From: VMCP01 sp964645755
GTDB lineage: Bacteria > Bacteroidota > Bacteroidia > NS11-12g > UBA955
Length of the DNA: 64,000 nucleotides
Assembly: GCA_964645755.1 (NCBI GenBank)
Contig: CAZYBT010000003.1
Location: forward strand, 10,066-74,065
Reading direction: 5' to 3'
Shown here: one piece after another, positions 52,632 to 61,429 of the stretch
Numbering within the stretch: position 1 is the stretch's first letter
How the letters are laid out: the number at the start of each line of letters is the position of its first letter
Notes under the pieces: generated by a model
The model's input: only the letters and a program-made list of their open reading frames with translations
Told to the model about the DNA's origin: nothing
The model's database searches: none
Translations under genes and position numbers: made by a program

Positions 52632-53045
52632 TTATATGGTAGCAATTACCTTTAACTCAATGCCAATCGGCGTTGGTAAGCAATTGATTTCAAGGGTGGT
52701 TCTGCAAGGCGGGTTTTCAGGAAAATACTCGGCCCACAATCTATTGTAAATTGGAAAATCGTCTTTCATGTTCGTAAGAAATACGGTTACATCAACAATA
52801 TTCTCCCAAGAACTACCCGAATCTTCTAAAATCCATCGCACATTTTGAAATACAGACCTACACTGAATTTCAATATCGTAACTCAATATGTTGCGATTTT
52901 CATCAAGCTCAACACCTGGAATTACTTTTGTTCCTTTTTCTCTTGGCCCTACCCCACTTAAAAACAATAAGTTTCCAACCCTTCTTGCATGCGGATAATG
53001 GCCTACAGGTTCAGGGGCTTTGTTGCTGTTGATCGATTCACTCAT
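52632..53045 (-). CDS. RidA-family protein, 2-aminomuconate deaminase-like
   Basis: 137 residues of the YjgF/RidA family. APEPVGHYPHARRVGNLLFL and SGVGPREKGTKVIPGV are typical of the 2-aminomuconate deaminase subgroup, which acts in the lower tryptophan (kynurenine) pathway. The later block EYFPENPPCRTTLEINCLPT contains the arginine used for substrate carboxylate binding. The alternative is the general 2-iminobutanoate/2-iminopropanoate deaminase. No kynurenine-pathway neighbour is in the window; the WD40 protein gene lies 14 bp upstream on the same strand. Confidence 0.88.
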   Translation of the reverse strand: MSESINSNKAPEPVGHYPHARRVGNLLFLSGVGPREKGTKVIPGVELDENRNILSYDIEIQCRSVFQNVRWILEDSGSSWENIVDVTVFLTNMKDDFPIYNRLWAEYFPENPPCRTTLEINCLPTPIGIELKVIATI

Positions 53046-53059
53046 ATATTAAATAACTT

Positions 53060-54190
53060 TTATTTTTGTTTTTTGTTTACAGTTGGATTTGATTTGTTTT
53101 TCAGTGCCTCATTGCTGTTCGATTTTTGAACATTCTTAGGATCACTTATTTTCACATCCTTTCCATCTTTACCAGTCTTAATAGGCTTCTTAACAACAGG
53201 TTTAATTTTGATAGGTGTGGTATACATTGAAACACCAAACATAGGTCCATTTTGCAAACTAGCTACAGCAATTTGCGATTGATCGCCAGAAAATGCAGCC
53301 ATTCTTGCATTATTTCCCATGGGTTGAATGTTGGTCATACATTTGCCTGCCTCAATATCCCAAAGTTTCACCTCGCCATTATTACATGTGCTCAACAAAT
53401 ATTTACCGTCTGGGCTAAATTGCACGGAGGTCACTTTCCAACCGTGACCTTTTAATCTTTTAATTTCCTTGGCAGTCATAACATCCCATAAAATGATTGT
53501 TTTATCGTCGCTGCCACTTGCAATGATTTTTTTATTGGGAGACAAATCTAAGGAATTGATACCTGCAGAATGACCTGCAAAAGTCCGCATCACTTGTTTT
53601 TTACCGTTAACTTGTTCGAAACTCGTTTTACTCGATGCAACAATAAATGACCCCTTGGCAGAAGATAACAAGATATCGTTTACTTTTACACCGTAAGGAA
53701 TAGATTTTTCAGTTCTGTTATTTTCAAAATTCACAACATCATATGCTCGAATCGTTCCATCAAAAGATCCACTGAAAAGAAATTTATTTTCCGTATCAAA
53801 AGCCAAAGTTGAAATGGTTTCTTTATTATCTCTGGCCGCAAAAACAAGTGCACCACTAATTAAATCGTAAACCCTCACAGTGAAATCCTTTGAGCCAGTG
53901 GCAATCAAAGTGTTCGCTGAATTAAATGCAATAGCAGTAACGGCACCCATATGCCCTGTAAGGGTTCTTAAGAACTTAGGATATCCATTCGAATCTACGG
54001 TATACACCCTCACTGTATTGTCCCAACTCCCCGAAGCCAAATACTTACCATCTTTTGAATAAGCAACAGATTCAACAGCAGCCGAATGCCCTGTTAAATT
54101 TTGCGAAAAGTTAACCGCTGTATCCTGCGCTTTTAAACTAATAGCGCTCATTATCAATGCGGTAGTGAAAAACAATATTTTTTTGAGCAT
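53060..54190 (-). CDS. Exported WD40-repeat protein
   Basis: 376 residues. A signal peptide (MLKKILFFTTALIMSAISLK) is followed by a seven-bladed WD40 propeller at about 25-325: LTGHSAAVESVAYSKDGKYL, LTGHMGAVTAIAFNSANTLI, FAGHSAGINSLDLSPNKKII and LKGHGWKVTSVQFSPDGKYL are the clearest blades. Then follows a basic, lysine-rich tail (about 330-376, many K, P and D). It is likely periplasmic and binds protein partners. A perfect -7 box (TACTTTTG, minus strand, 54207-54214) lies 17 bp before the start. Function unknown. Confidence 0.85.
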   Translation of the reverse strand: MLKKILFFTTALIMSAISLKAQDTAVNFSQNLTGHSAAVESVAYSKDGKYLASGSWDNTVRVYTVDSNGYPKFLRTLTGHMGAVTAIAFNSANTLIATGSKDFTVRVYDLISGALVFAARDNKETISTLAFDTENKFLFSGSFDGTIRAYDVVNFENNRTEKSIPYGVKVNDILLSSAKGSFIVASSKTSFEQVNGKKQVMRTFAGHSAGINSLDLSPNKKIIASGSDDKTIILWDVMTAKEIKRLKGHGWKVTSVQFSPDGKYLLSTCNNGEVKLWDIEAGKCMTNIQPMGNNARMAAFSGDQSQIAVASLQNGPMFGVSMYTTPIKIKPVVKKPIKTGKDGKDVKISDPKNVQKSNSNEALKNKSNPTVNKKQK

Positions 54191-54206
54191 GCGAAAGAAT
54201 TTTTAT

Positions 54207-54214
54207 CAAAAGTA
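54207..54214 (-). promoter_or_regulatory. Candidate -7 box TACTTTTG
   Basis: A perfect TAnnTTTG on the minus strand lies 17 bp upstream of the WD40-protein start. No -33 TTG is at the usual distance. Confidence 0.4.
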
Positions 54215-54262
54215 CAAAATCGAAGTTTAATTATAATCAATGTGGATAGAAAGTTCACTGAA

Positions 54263-55585
54263 TCAATCTAGTTCAACCACATATTCGTCGAAAACAATGC
54301 CTAAATCTTTTAATTGATCCAATATCATTGCTCCCCATGTTGTATTAAAGGGCATTAAACAGCCTCTGTCCGTAATTTGTCCATTTAAAATACCTTGTGC
54401 ACCCAAAGCCAATGGTAAACCAACGGTTTTTGCCATTGCCGTATGCGCCCCACCCTCCCCAAATACCTTCAACGTTGCATACAAACAAAATCTTTTTTGA
54501 TTCAACGAGTAAGTTATTTTGTGAATCATTACAACTTCATCAACATCGGTGCCGTGTAGTTGCCATTTCGATTCTAACAAATGAAGTAAAATACTCGCGT
54601 GTGACTGATTTGATGGAACAACTCCTTTATCATCATCTAATTCTAAAAAAGTAATTTTTTGTTGAATATCTTCATTCACATTTAAATCCTGTAACCAAGA
54701 AGCTACCGAATTGTATTTAACCAAATGCATGAACCATTCCTTACGGTTCTGAAAACTGTATTCTTGTCCATGTTCATCATTGGTGAAACCATAATCAACC
54801 AAAATTTGCCACGCAGCGCAGAAGCCTTCCCGTCTAAGCGTACCTCTCAACATTGTTATTACATTGCTCAACTGATATTGATCTATGTAACTCAGACTAT
54901 CGCGGTTGGGATAAGCATCAAAATTTCCAAAATTAGGTATATTTAAGGTAACAGCGTTTTGAAATAGCTCTGTTGGTTTTACTTGAGTTATCTCTCCATT
55001 TTTCAACCATTTACTGTTAGACCCTTGTCCCGCCAAAACAACATTTCTTGGATTCCAAGTAAATTTATATTTCCAGGGATTTCCCTTGCAATCCTGTTCT
55101 CTGATGAGTCCACCACAATAGCTTTCAAATCCTTCAATTTCCCCTCCCTTTTCAATTATTTCATGAATTGCCTTTGCGGCAGAAAGATGGTCTATACCGG
55201 GATCTAAGCCCAATTCATTCAATATAACTACTTGATTATCAATGGCAACATCGTGCAAAGCCTTCATTTCAGGGGAAATGTAAGAAGCTGTTACCAAATG
55301 AGTTTGATGCAAAACACAAAAACGTGCCACATTAAAATGCATACTTGGCGGCAGCACACTCACAATTAAATCTGATTCAATGACAATGTTTTGTAAAACT
55401 TGAAAATCCGATAAATTGGAAGGAATGAATTCACAATACACATTTTTACCGAAGGCATTAAAATAGCCATCAAAGTTTTGATCATAAACCCTCACTTGCC
55501 AGTTGTAATCTGAAGATTTATCAGAAAGATAATCAATTAGATATCCAGCACTCCTACCCGCTCCTAAAATGGCAATTTTTTGCAT
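54263..55585 (-). CDS. Saccharopine dehydrogenase family (LYS9-like) reductase
   Basis: 440 residues from MQKIAILGAGRSAGYLIDYL; five extra residues are possible upstream. The Rossmann motif GAGRSAG opens the NAD(P)-binding domain (about 1-120), with VSVLPPSMHFNVARFCVLH and HLVTASYISPEMKALHD. The C-terminal part (about 125-400) has NELGLDPGIDHLSAAKAIHE and GFESYCGGLIREQDCKGNPW, typical of the saccharopine dehydrogenase C-terminal domain. LYS9-type enzymes act in lysine metabolism (glutamate-forming saccharopine dehydrogenase). The neighbouring gene is an rRNA/tRNA methyltransferase, which gives no pathway context. Confidence 0.88.
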   Translation of the reverse strand: MQKIAILGAGRSAGYLIDYLSDKSSDYNWQVRVYDQNFDGYFNAFGKNVYCEFIPSNLSDFQVLQNIVIESDLIVSVLPPSMHFNVARFCVLHQTHLVTASYISPEMKALHDVAIDNQVVILNELGLDPGIDHLSAAKAIHEIIEKGGEIEGFESYCGGLIREQDCKGNPWKYKFTWNPRNVVLAGQGSNSKWLKNGEITQVKPTELFQNAVTLNIPNFGNFDAYPNRDSLSYIDQYQLSNVITMLRGTLRREGFCAAWQILVDYGFTNDEHGQEYSFQNRKEWFMHLVKYNSVASWLQDLNVNEDIQQKITFLELDDDKGVVPSNQSHASILLHLLESKWQLHGTDVDEVVMIHKITYSLNQKRFCLYATLKVFGEGGAHTAMAKTVGLPLALGAQGILNGQITDRGCLMPFNTTWGAMILDQLKDLGIVFDEYVVELD

Positions 55586-55603
55586 TACACAAAAATACAA
55601 AAT

Positions 55604-56404
55604 TTAAACGAGTCTTTGTCGTCTTGCTTCATACATCAAAACGGCCGATGCAACAGATACATTGAGGCTGTCAACTTGACCCAACATTGGGATGTTTATA
55701 TTCTGACCTTTATGGCGCCAAACCTGAGATAATCCTTGATGTTCAGTACCAACAACCAAGGCAACACCGCCTGTTAAATTTGCATCAAAAAGGGAAATAG
55801 ATTCTTCCATAAAAGTTGAAAAAATGCAAATCTTTTTTCGATTAAATTCGTCTATAGCCCGTTGACTTGAACAAACAATCACAGGAACTGTGAAAACACA
55901 ACCCAAACTATTGCGAATGACATTTGGATGATAAATATCTACCAATTCATCACATACAATGAGTGCTGAAATATTTGACGCGTCGGCAGTTCTTAAAATT
56001 GCACCAAGATTTCCTGGCTTCTCCACCGATTCTGCAACAAAGAAAAGTCCCTCAGAATCAATATCTTCAATGAACAATTTCCGCTGTGGAATAGCAACAA
56101 CAGCCAATGCATTTTCGACGGTGCCGCGATAAGCGAGTGATTCAAAAACGGCGGGACTGAGAGCATAGAGCTGACGGATCGACTGTATATCAAATTCAAG
56201 TTTTTCACTGAGAAGATCACCGGAAATAATCTCCTGACAAAATCCGAGTTCTAAAATCTGATATCCCCCTTTGATGCATAATTTGATTTCATTGATACCT
56301 TCCACAATGAACACACCTTCTTTTCTGCGCGCGCGATTTTTTTCTTGTAGAAGCTTCATGCGCTTCACCCAATCGTTTTGAAAGCTCGAAATCTCTCGTA
56401 TCAT
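55604..56404 (-). CDS. TrmH/SpoU-family RNA 2'-O-methyltransferase
   Basis: 266 residues from MIREISSFQNDWVKRMKLLQ; the start codon overlaps the stop of the DUF4199 gene as ATGA. The N-terminal substrate-binding domain (about 1-100) has RRKEGVFIVEGINEIKLCIK. The SPOUT catalytic domain (about 110-265) has VEKPGNLGAILRTADASNIS (motif 1), VVGTEHQGLSQVWR (motif 2) and NIPMLGQVDSLNVSVASAVL (motif 3). The target is probably rRNA or tRNA; the subgroup cannot be fixed here. Confidence 0.92.
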   Translation of the reverse strand: MIREISSFQNDWVKRMKLLQEKNRARRKEGVFIVEGINEIKLCIKGGYQILELGFCQEIISGDLLSEKLEFDIQSIRQLYALSPAVFESLAYRGTVENALAVVAIPQRKLFIEDIDSEGLFFVAESVEKPGNLGAILRTADASNISALIVCDELVDIYHPNVIRNSLGCVFTVPVIVCSSQRAIDEFNRKKICIFSTFMEESISLFDANLTGGVALVVGTEHQGLSQVWRHKGQNINIPMLGQVDSLNVSVASAVLMYEARRQRLV

Positions 56405-56967
56405 GACGCAGAATCTGAATTTAGCCAATCATGTTTATTCGGTTTAAAGCGGGTAAATAAGGCTATAATCAGAACTAAAATTCCATTTGAAAAAATTAAT
56501 CCAAACATTTGTGAAAGTACATAAACCAATGAACCCGGATTAATAGCACGTACCATTTCGTCTTTTTCTTGATTTGAATATAATTTACCCATGAATTTGA
56601 AACTTTGAATCATTTGATTCCTGAGAATCTCTGTTGCCAAATTCTTGATTGGAGTATTCATTAGATAAATGAAAAACTCAGTGAATGAACCAATTAAAAC
56701 AGCTATTGAAACTGTGAGCATGGCACTTTTAAATGCTTTCCAATAGGTAAATTGCGTCAAATGGATCATTTTTTCAGTTCTTCCGGCAATGATAATGGCT
56801 GCGTAAATTGGCAAAAACGACAACAACGGATAGTATGGTGCAAATCTAAAATCCCAATGATTGGTTAAAACAAAAACCATTTTCACCATCATCAAAACTG
56901 AACCTGCGAGCAAACCATGTTTCACAGCAGGACGCATTTGAGCAAAAATCGACTTTAAATCCATCAT
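56401..56967 (-). CDS. DUF4199 membrane protein
   Basis: 188 residues with four hydrophobic segments: HGLLAGSVLMMVKMVFVLTN, YYPLLSFLPIYAAIIIAG, FKSAMLTVSIAVLIGSFTEF and VYVLSQMFGLIFSNGILVLI. The pattern and the TYWKAFKSA motif fit DUF4199. It has no signal peptide and no enzymatic motif. The gene overlaps the dihydroorotase-like gene stop by 4 bp upstream and the TrmH-type gene start downstream, so it is coupled on both sides. In several Bacteroidota this protein is found beside dihydroorotase-like and glycosyltransferase genes. Function unknown. Confidence 0.8.
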   Translation of the reverse strand: MMDLKSIFAQMRPAVKHGLLAGSVLMMVKMVFVLTNHWDFRFAPYYPLLSFLPIYAAIIIAGRTEKMIHLTQFTYWKAFKSAMLTVSIAVLIGSFTEFFIYLMNTPIKNLATEILRNQMIQSFKFMGKLYSNQEKDEMVRAINPGSLVYVLSQMFGLIFSNGILVLIIALFTRFKPNKHDWLNSDSAS

Positions 56968-58238
56968 AAATTTGTTTTAGAAAGCATTCCTTTAGTATAA
57001 ATTGCTATTATTTTACCTTGAGCCATTTGGTTCAATCCCAATACATTATATGCCAAACTCCCTTTGTTTTTTGATGAAAGTTTTGTCATTGCCGTTGTAT
57101 CGAATATTGTAAAATCGGCCTGGGCCCCTGCTTCTAAGCTTGTAGTTGGAAGGTTTAAAAACACGGCAGCGCCATTGGTAATTGCGTGAATGGCTTTTGG
57201 TAAATGCTCATCTCCAAAAGCTTTCATTAGAAGTGGAAAGAAGAAAGGCAATGTGGCTGTTCCAAAATGCGCATATTCAAATTCAACGTTTTTAGACTCA
57301 ATATCACTCGGTTGATGATTGCTAAAAATTGTATCAATTGTACCATCAATTACACCTTGTAACAGGGCCAAACGATCGTCTTCAGTTCTCAGTGGGGGCA
57401 ACACTTTAAAGTTCTCATCAAATTCATCAATGGCCGATTCGTTATAAACCAGATTCATGATGGGAACGGCAACCTGAATGTTGATCCCTGATTTTTTCGC
57501 GTTTTTGATTATTTCGAGGGACTCTTTCGCGCTAATTCCAATTACACGAAGAGGCGCGCCTAACCACTTAGCCAATTCTATGTCGGCTAGCAACGACATC
57601 GTTTCACTCGCAGTAGGAAGTCCTTTCAAACCCAAATTAACGTGTACAAACCCTTCGTGAATACAACCTCCTGATATCAATTTTGAATCAAACGGAAAAT
57701 GCAAATATGGAATATTCAATGACGCACAATATTGCATCACCTTACTTCTAAGAGATGTAGAGGCACTACCTACCATACCATCTGTTTGGGCAATTGCACC
57801 TGCTTGGTTCATTTCATATACTTCTGCCATTTCCTTTCCGCCTAGATGTTCAGAAGCAGAACCAAGTGGAAGAATATTGACAGGTAAAGCAGAAGATTGA
57901 TTGATTACTTGCTTGATCGCGGTGGCATTATCGGGCAACGGGTTTGAACCACAAAGTGCCGCAACTCTGGAAAAACCTCCATTCATTGCTGCAGTAGAAA
58001 GAGATGAAAGGGTTTCTTTCCAAGGTTCACCAGGATCCGGGCAAGTAGCAAAAACGTCAAACCATCCCTTCGATAAAGTAAGACCCGTAGCATCAAAAAT
58101 CTCTGCATTACTTTGGGAAATCATCTCTCCTATTTCAACTATTTTTGAATTTTGGATCAAAATATCGACTTCCTTTTGGTGGAAAGGACTATTTAAATCA
58201 TTTATTTGAACAGATTTGATGAGTAGTGAATTTGACAT
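56964..58238 (-). CDS. Dihydroorotase-like protein lacking metal ligands (PyrX-like)
   Basis: 424 residues of the cyclic amidohydrolase fold, with an N-terminal beta sandwich (about 1-60) and a barrel (about 60-370). The first metal motif, normally DxHxHxR, reads WFDVFATCPDPGEPWKETLS, so both histidines are missing. Further on, FSNHQPSDIESKNVEFEYAH and GAIAQTDGMVGSAST lack the other ligands. The overall sequence nevertheless keeps GNAA-type C-terminal motifs (LEAGAQADFTIFDTTAMTKL). It resembles the non-catalytic PyrX subunits that stabilise aspartate transcarbamoylase. Overlap with the DUF4199 and VWA genes suggests co-expression. A catalytic enzyme with a different chemistry cannot be excluded. 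Confidence 0.82.
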   Translation of the reverse strand: MSNSLLIKSVQINDLNSPFHQKEVDILIQNSKIVEIGEMISQSNAEIFDATGLTLSKGWFDVFATCPDPGEPWKETLSSLSTAAMNGGFSRVAALCGSNPLPDNATAIKQVINQSSALPVNILPLGSASEHLGGKEMAEVYEMNQAGAIAQTDGMVGSASTSLRSKVMQYCASLNIPYLHFPFDSKLISGGCIHEGFVHVNLGLKGLPTASETMSLLADIELAKWLGAPLRVIGISAKESLEIIKNAKKSGINIQVAVPIMNLVYNESAIDEFDENFKVLPPLRTEDDRLALLQGVIDGTIDTIFSNHQPSDIESKNVEFEYAHFGTATLPFFFPLLMKAFGDEHLPKAIHAITNGAAVFLNLPTTSLEAGAQADFTIFDTTAMTKLSSKNKGSLAYNVLGLNQMAQGKIIAIYTKGMLSKTNL

Positions 58239-60235
58239 TATGATTTTACTATTTTTTTATTGTTTAGAAAATACAACAAAATGAACTCTAATACAAAGAA
58301 TAACAAGGAAATCCATAAACACATTTTCCAAATTCCTTGATCGGTTTGCACCAAAATAAATTTTGATTGTAAAGAACTATTTTTCACAAATTTAACGCCA
58401 AGATTTTGCATTTTTGCTCTAAATTCATCTTCAATAGGTTTTAAATCTTTCTCAGAACGAAGAGCATTCAGCGCAATTTCAAGAAAATCCTTAGGATCAG
58501 CTGAAGGAAATAGCCTGTAAATACCGGCTTTCTTTAGAGGGAGATTGGTATTTAAACCGAAGTTTTGATCCAAAGGTTCTATTGTAGCTATCCATTCGTC
58601 ACTGTCGATTTTAAGGATCGCCCCTTTTTCAGGATTGAATGTAACGTCGGATCCAATGATGAGAGGTTGTTTTGATTGTACAAATCCTAAAACTGGTTGA
58701 GATTCGATTGACTTCCCCAACAATATTTGTGTAAATACCGGTAAAAACCAAGTTGATCTCGCAAAATTCACACTTCCAACCTCAAAATCCGATAGCCAAA
58801 TCCAAATAGACCCTTTTCCAAAGTCTTTTTGAACTAAAATAGGATCTCCGTTTTCAAGGGTCAATATAGGTTGCCAATTCTGATTTGACTGAAATTTTTC
58901 CAACTGAAAATATTGATCAACGAATGGAAATTGTGTCTTTTGGTCAATTTCACTGGTAAAAATACCTTTAAAAATATCGTTCAGAAATCCATTGCCAGAC
59001 AATCCAACTTTTTCAGATTTCCATTTTCCTTTTAAGCCAAACTGAAGTGCAATTTGAGTACCATCTTTTTCGAATAAGACCAATATATTCTTTCCACTTG
59101 AAGCGAGCTGATCTAATTTGGTCATGTTATCTTGTGTAAGTCTATTCAAATCAGCCAAAAGAATTGAATTCGCAGCAACATTCTGCTGGTAATTAAAATC
59201 CTCTGTTTCTATGAAAATGGATTGTGCTTTGATTAATTTTTGAAAAAATCTATTTTCACCATTTGAAGAAAGTTTACAAAAATCCTTTTTCGTTTCATGT
59301 AAATACAGAATATTGTCTGCAAGAATTGCCTGATCTTCCAACTTCAATTTAAGTGCCCCATGAATTTGTTCTGGCACTTGAAACTTCAATTCTTTGGTAT
59401 TTTCATTTTCAAACAAAACCTCCTGACTACCGATTAATTTGTCTCCCGATAACAATTGAAGTATGGTTTTTCCATGATAATTTACTTCAGAGGAATGAAC
59501 AATAACGTTCAATGATTTCAACGCTTCATCAGAGAGTGTTGGATCTATATAATAAGCAGTATCAATTGATAGATTGCACACTTTGGGGGACTCTAACTCT
59601 ATGATTGATATATTGGATTTGGCGAAATCTATCTTCTTATATCCCTCATAAACATCCTGCATATTGTCTGTGATGAGATAAACATCTTGATTGCTTTGTG
59701 AGATATTCAATGCATCCAAATCCGAAAACCAAGTTTGAAAATTTTCGGGGAACTCAGAAATTTGTGCATCAGAAATTAAATCCAAGGCTTTCCGTGAATC
59801 TACCCATTGTTGCTTAGACTGATTGTGATTTGCAATAATTGCAAATTGAGAATTTGCATTTGCAAGATTTACAATTTTACGAGCCGCATTTCTAGCCTCC
59901 TCAATGAGTACTTTATCGTCATTTTTAAGTAACATGGAAGGAGAACAGTCAATGATTAAAACAATTTTATGTTTGTTTTCCTCGAAGGTAGTCGACCTTT
60001 GGCATGTTGGCATTGCAAAAGCTAGGATGAGGAAAAAGAAAGCCAAAAGCCGTGTGAGTAATAAATACCAATGTTTGATTTTCTTGGTTTGTTTCGCCAC
60101 CGAAAGTTGCTCTTTCAAACGGTGTATGCCAGGAAATTGGAGGACTCTAAATTTACGAAATTGAAATAAATGAATAACGATAGGCAATGTCAACAACAAA
60201 AGTCCCCATAAAAAATCTGGCTGTTGAAAATGCAT
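58238..60235 (-). CDS. BatA/VWA-domain membrane protein
   Basis: 665 residues from MHFQQPDFLWGLLLLTLPIV; an upstream TTG is possible but weak. The N-terminal BatA motif (FLWGLLLLTLPIVIHLFQFR, FRVLQFPGIHRLKEQL) contains the first two membrane segments. A von Willebrand factor A domain follows at about 90-230 with VLIIDCSPSMLLKNDD (MIDAS DxSxS). A beta-rich section and a C-terminal transmembrane helix (about 638-660) complete it. It belongs to the aerotolerance-operon group, but no batB, batC or MoxR gene is adjacent. It overlaps the dihydroorotase-like gene by one base. Confidence 0.85.
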   Translation of the reverse strand: MHFQQPDFLWGLLLLTLPIVIHLFQFRKFRVLQFPGIHRLKEQLSVAKQTKKIKHWYLLLTRLLAFFFLILAFAMPTCQRSTTFEENKHKIVLIIDCSPSMLLKNDDKVLIEEARNAARKIVNLANANSQFAIIANHNQSKQQWVDSRKALDLISDAQISEFPENFQTWFSDLDALNISQSNQDVYLITDNMQDVYEGYKKIDFAKSNISIIELESPKVCNLSIDTAYYIDPTLSDEALKSLNVIVHSSEVNYHGKTILQLLSGDKLIGSQEVLFENENTKELKFQVPEQIHGALKLKLEDQAILADNILYLHETKKDFCKLSSNGENRFFQKLIKAQSIFIETEDFNYQQNVAANSILLADLNRLTQDNMTKLDQLASSGKNILVLFEKDGTQIALQFGLKGKWKSEKVGLSGNGFLNDIFKGIFTSEIDQKTQFPFVDQYFQLEKFQSNQNWQPILTLENGDPILVQKDFGKGSIWIWLSDFEVGSVNFARSTWFLPVFTQILLGKSIESQPVLGFVQSKQPLIIGSDVTFNPEKGAILKIDSDEWIATIEPLDQNFGLNTNLPLKKAGIYRLFPSADPKDFLEIALNALRSEKDLKPIEDEFRAKMQNLGVKFVKNSSLQSKFILVQTDQGIWKMCLWISLLFFVLEFILLYFLNNKKIVKS

Positions 60236-60257
60236 GTTCAAATGTAATTAAATGGTG

Positions 60258-60686
60258 TTAATTTCCCTCATGCAATGAATAACGATCAATCACCCAATCT
60301 GGAATGGCAATCGATCTGGAGGTTTGAATGTCGACAAGGGCAAATTGACCTTTCCCTGTAGCCACGAGCTTTTGAGTTTTTTCGTTTACAATTTTAAATG
60401 CCACAACGGAACCATTCTTGGCCAATTCGACAATGTTGGTGTATACTATTGCCACATCGCCTAATTTCAAGGGTCTTTTGTAAGAAATTGAAAAGTCTTG
60501 TAGAAACCAACCCAATCCTTTCGATAAAAACTCATCCATGCCACAGCCATAGAACTTTTCCATTTGTTCGAATCTAGCAGCCAAAAAATAATCCAGGTAT
60601 TTAGCGCTGTGCACATGTCCGAATAAATCAATGTCATCAGGTCTAACCTGCACCAAAGAATGATATTCGGTAAGATTTAGAGGCAT
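60258..60686 (-). CDS. YbgC/4HBT-type acyl-CoA thioesterase
   Basis: 142 residues of the hotdog fold: VRPDDIDLFGHVHSAKYLDY (with the conserved Asp and His region), FLAARFEQMEKFYG and LGWFLQDFSISYKRPLKLGD are typical of 4-hydroxybenzoyl-CoA thioesterase/YbgC enzymes that hydrolyse short- or medium-chain acyl-CoA. It overlaps the stop of the deoxynucleoside kinase gene by one base (TAATG), so the two are coupled. The exact acyl group is unknown. Confidence 0.9.
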   Translation of the reverse strand: MPLNLTEYHSLVQVRPDDIDLFGHVHSAKYLDYFLAARFEQMEKFYGCGMDEFLSKGLGWFLQDFSISYKRPLKLGDVAIVYTNIVELAKNGSVVAFKIVNEKTQKLVATGKGQFALVDIQTSRSIAIPDWVIDRYSLHEGN

Positions 60687-61303
60687 TAGAACAAACCGTT
60701 CAATGTACTTTCTACTTGCGTAATGATTTTAGAAAGATCTTCAGGATTTTCTTGAAAATCCATATCATCAACATTAAAAATGATAAGTTGACCTTTGTAA
60801 TCTCCAATCCACGCTTCGTAACGTTCATTTAAACGTTTGAGATAATCTAGTCTAATGGCATCTTCATAATCGCGACCTCTCATTTGAATTTGATCCACAA
60901 GTTTTGGAATGCTTGCTCTCAAATAAATCAACAAATCTGGTTGTTGAATTTGAGCGCTTATGTTTTCAAACAAGCGGCTATAATTTTCAAAATCACGCGT
61001 ACTCATGAGCCCCATTGAATGCAAGTTGGGAGCAAAAATAAAAGCGTCCTCATAAATTGTGCGGTCTTGAATGACAGTTTTTTCGCCATTTCTTATATCT
61101 TGAACGTGCTTCCAGCGGGTGTTTAAGAAAAATACTTGAAGGTTAAAACTCCAACGTTGCATATCCTCATAGAAATCGGAAATGTATGGATTATCATCCA
61201 TATCTTCTAGTTGCATTTCCCAACCGTAATGTTTGGCCAATAAATGAGTTAAGGTTGTTTTACCTGCACCAATATTACCAGCAATTGCAATGTGACGAGC
61301 CAT
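60686..61303 (-). CDS. Deoxynucleoside kinase
   Basis: 205 residues. The P-loop is IAIAGNIGAGKTTLTHLLAK. The substrate and lid blocks are YGWEMQLEDMDDNPYISDFY, VIQDRTIYEDAFIFAPNLHS (DRTxxED-like motif) and LIYLRASIPKLVDQIQMRGR. This matches the dCK/dGK-type deoxynucleoside kinases, which phosphorylate deoxyadenosine, deoxyguanosine or deoxycytidine. With the thymidine kinase at 43839 the cell has two salvage kinases in this region. It is 117 bp from the divergent ABC transporter gene. Confidence 0.92.
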   Translation of the reverse strand: MARHIAIAGNIGAGKTTLTHLLAKHYGWEMQLEDMDDNPYISDFYEDMQRWSFNLQVFFLNTRWKHVQDIRNGEKTVIQDRTIYEDAFIFAPNLHSMGLMSTRDFENYSRLFENISAQIQQPDLLIYLRASIPKLVDQIQMRGRDYEDAIRLDYLKRLNERYEAWIGDYKGQLIIFNVDDMDFQENPEDLSKIITQVESTLNGLF

Positions 61304-61429
61304 ACTGCAATATTAACCACAGGAGTGTTTTGAATGCAAATTGTTTGAGAACAAAAGTTTTACACAATTCGGCACCAACACTAATAAAATTAGGGCATTT
61401 AGAATATTGAATTTAGTTTTGTGAGTAGA

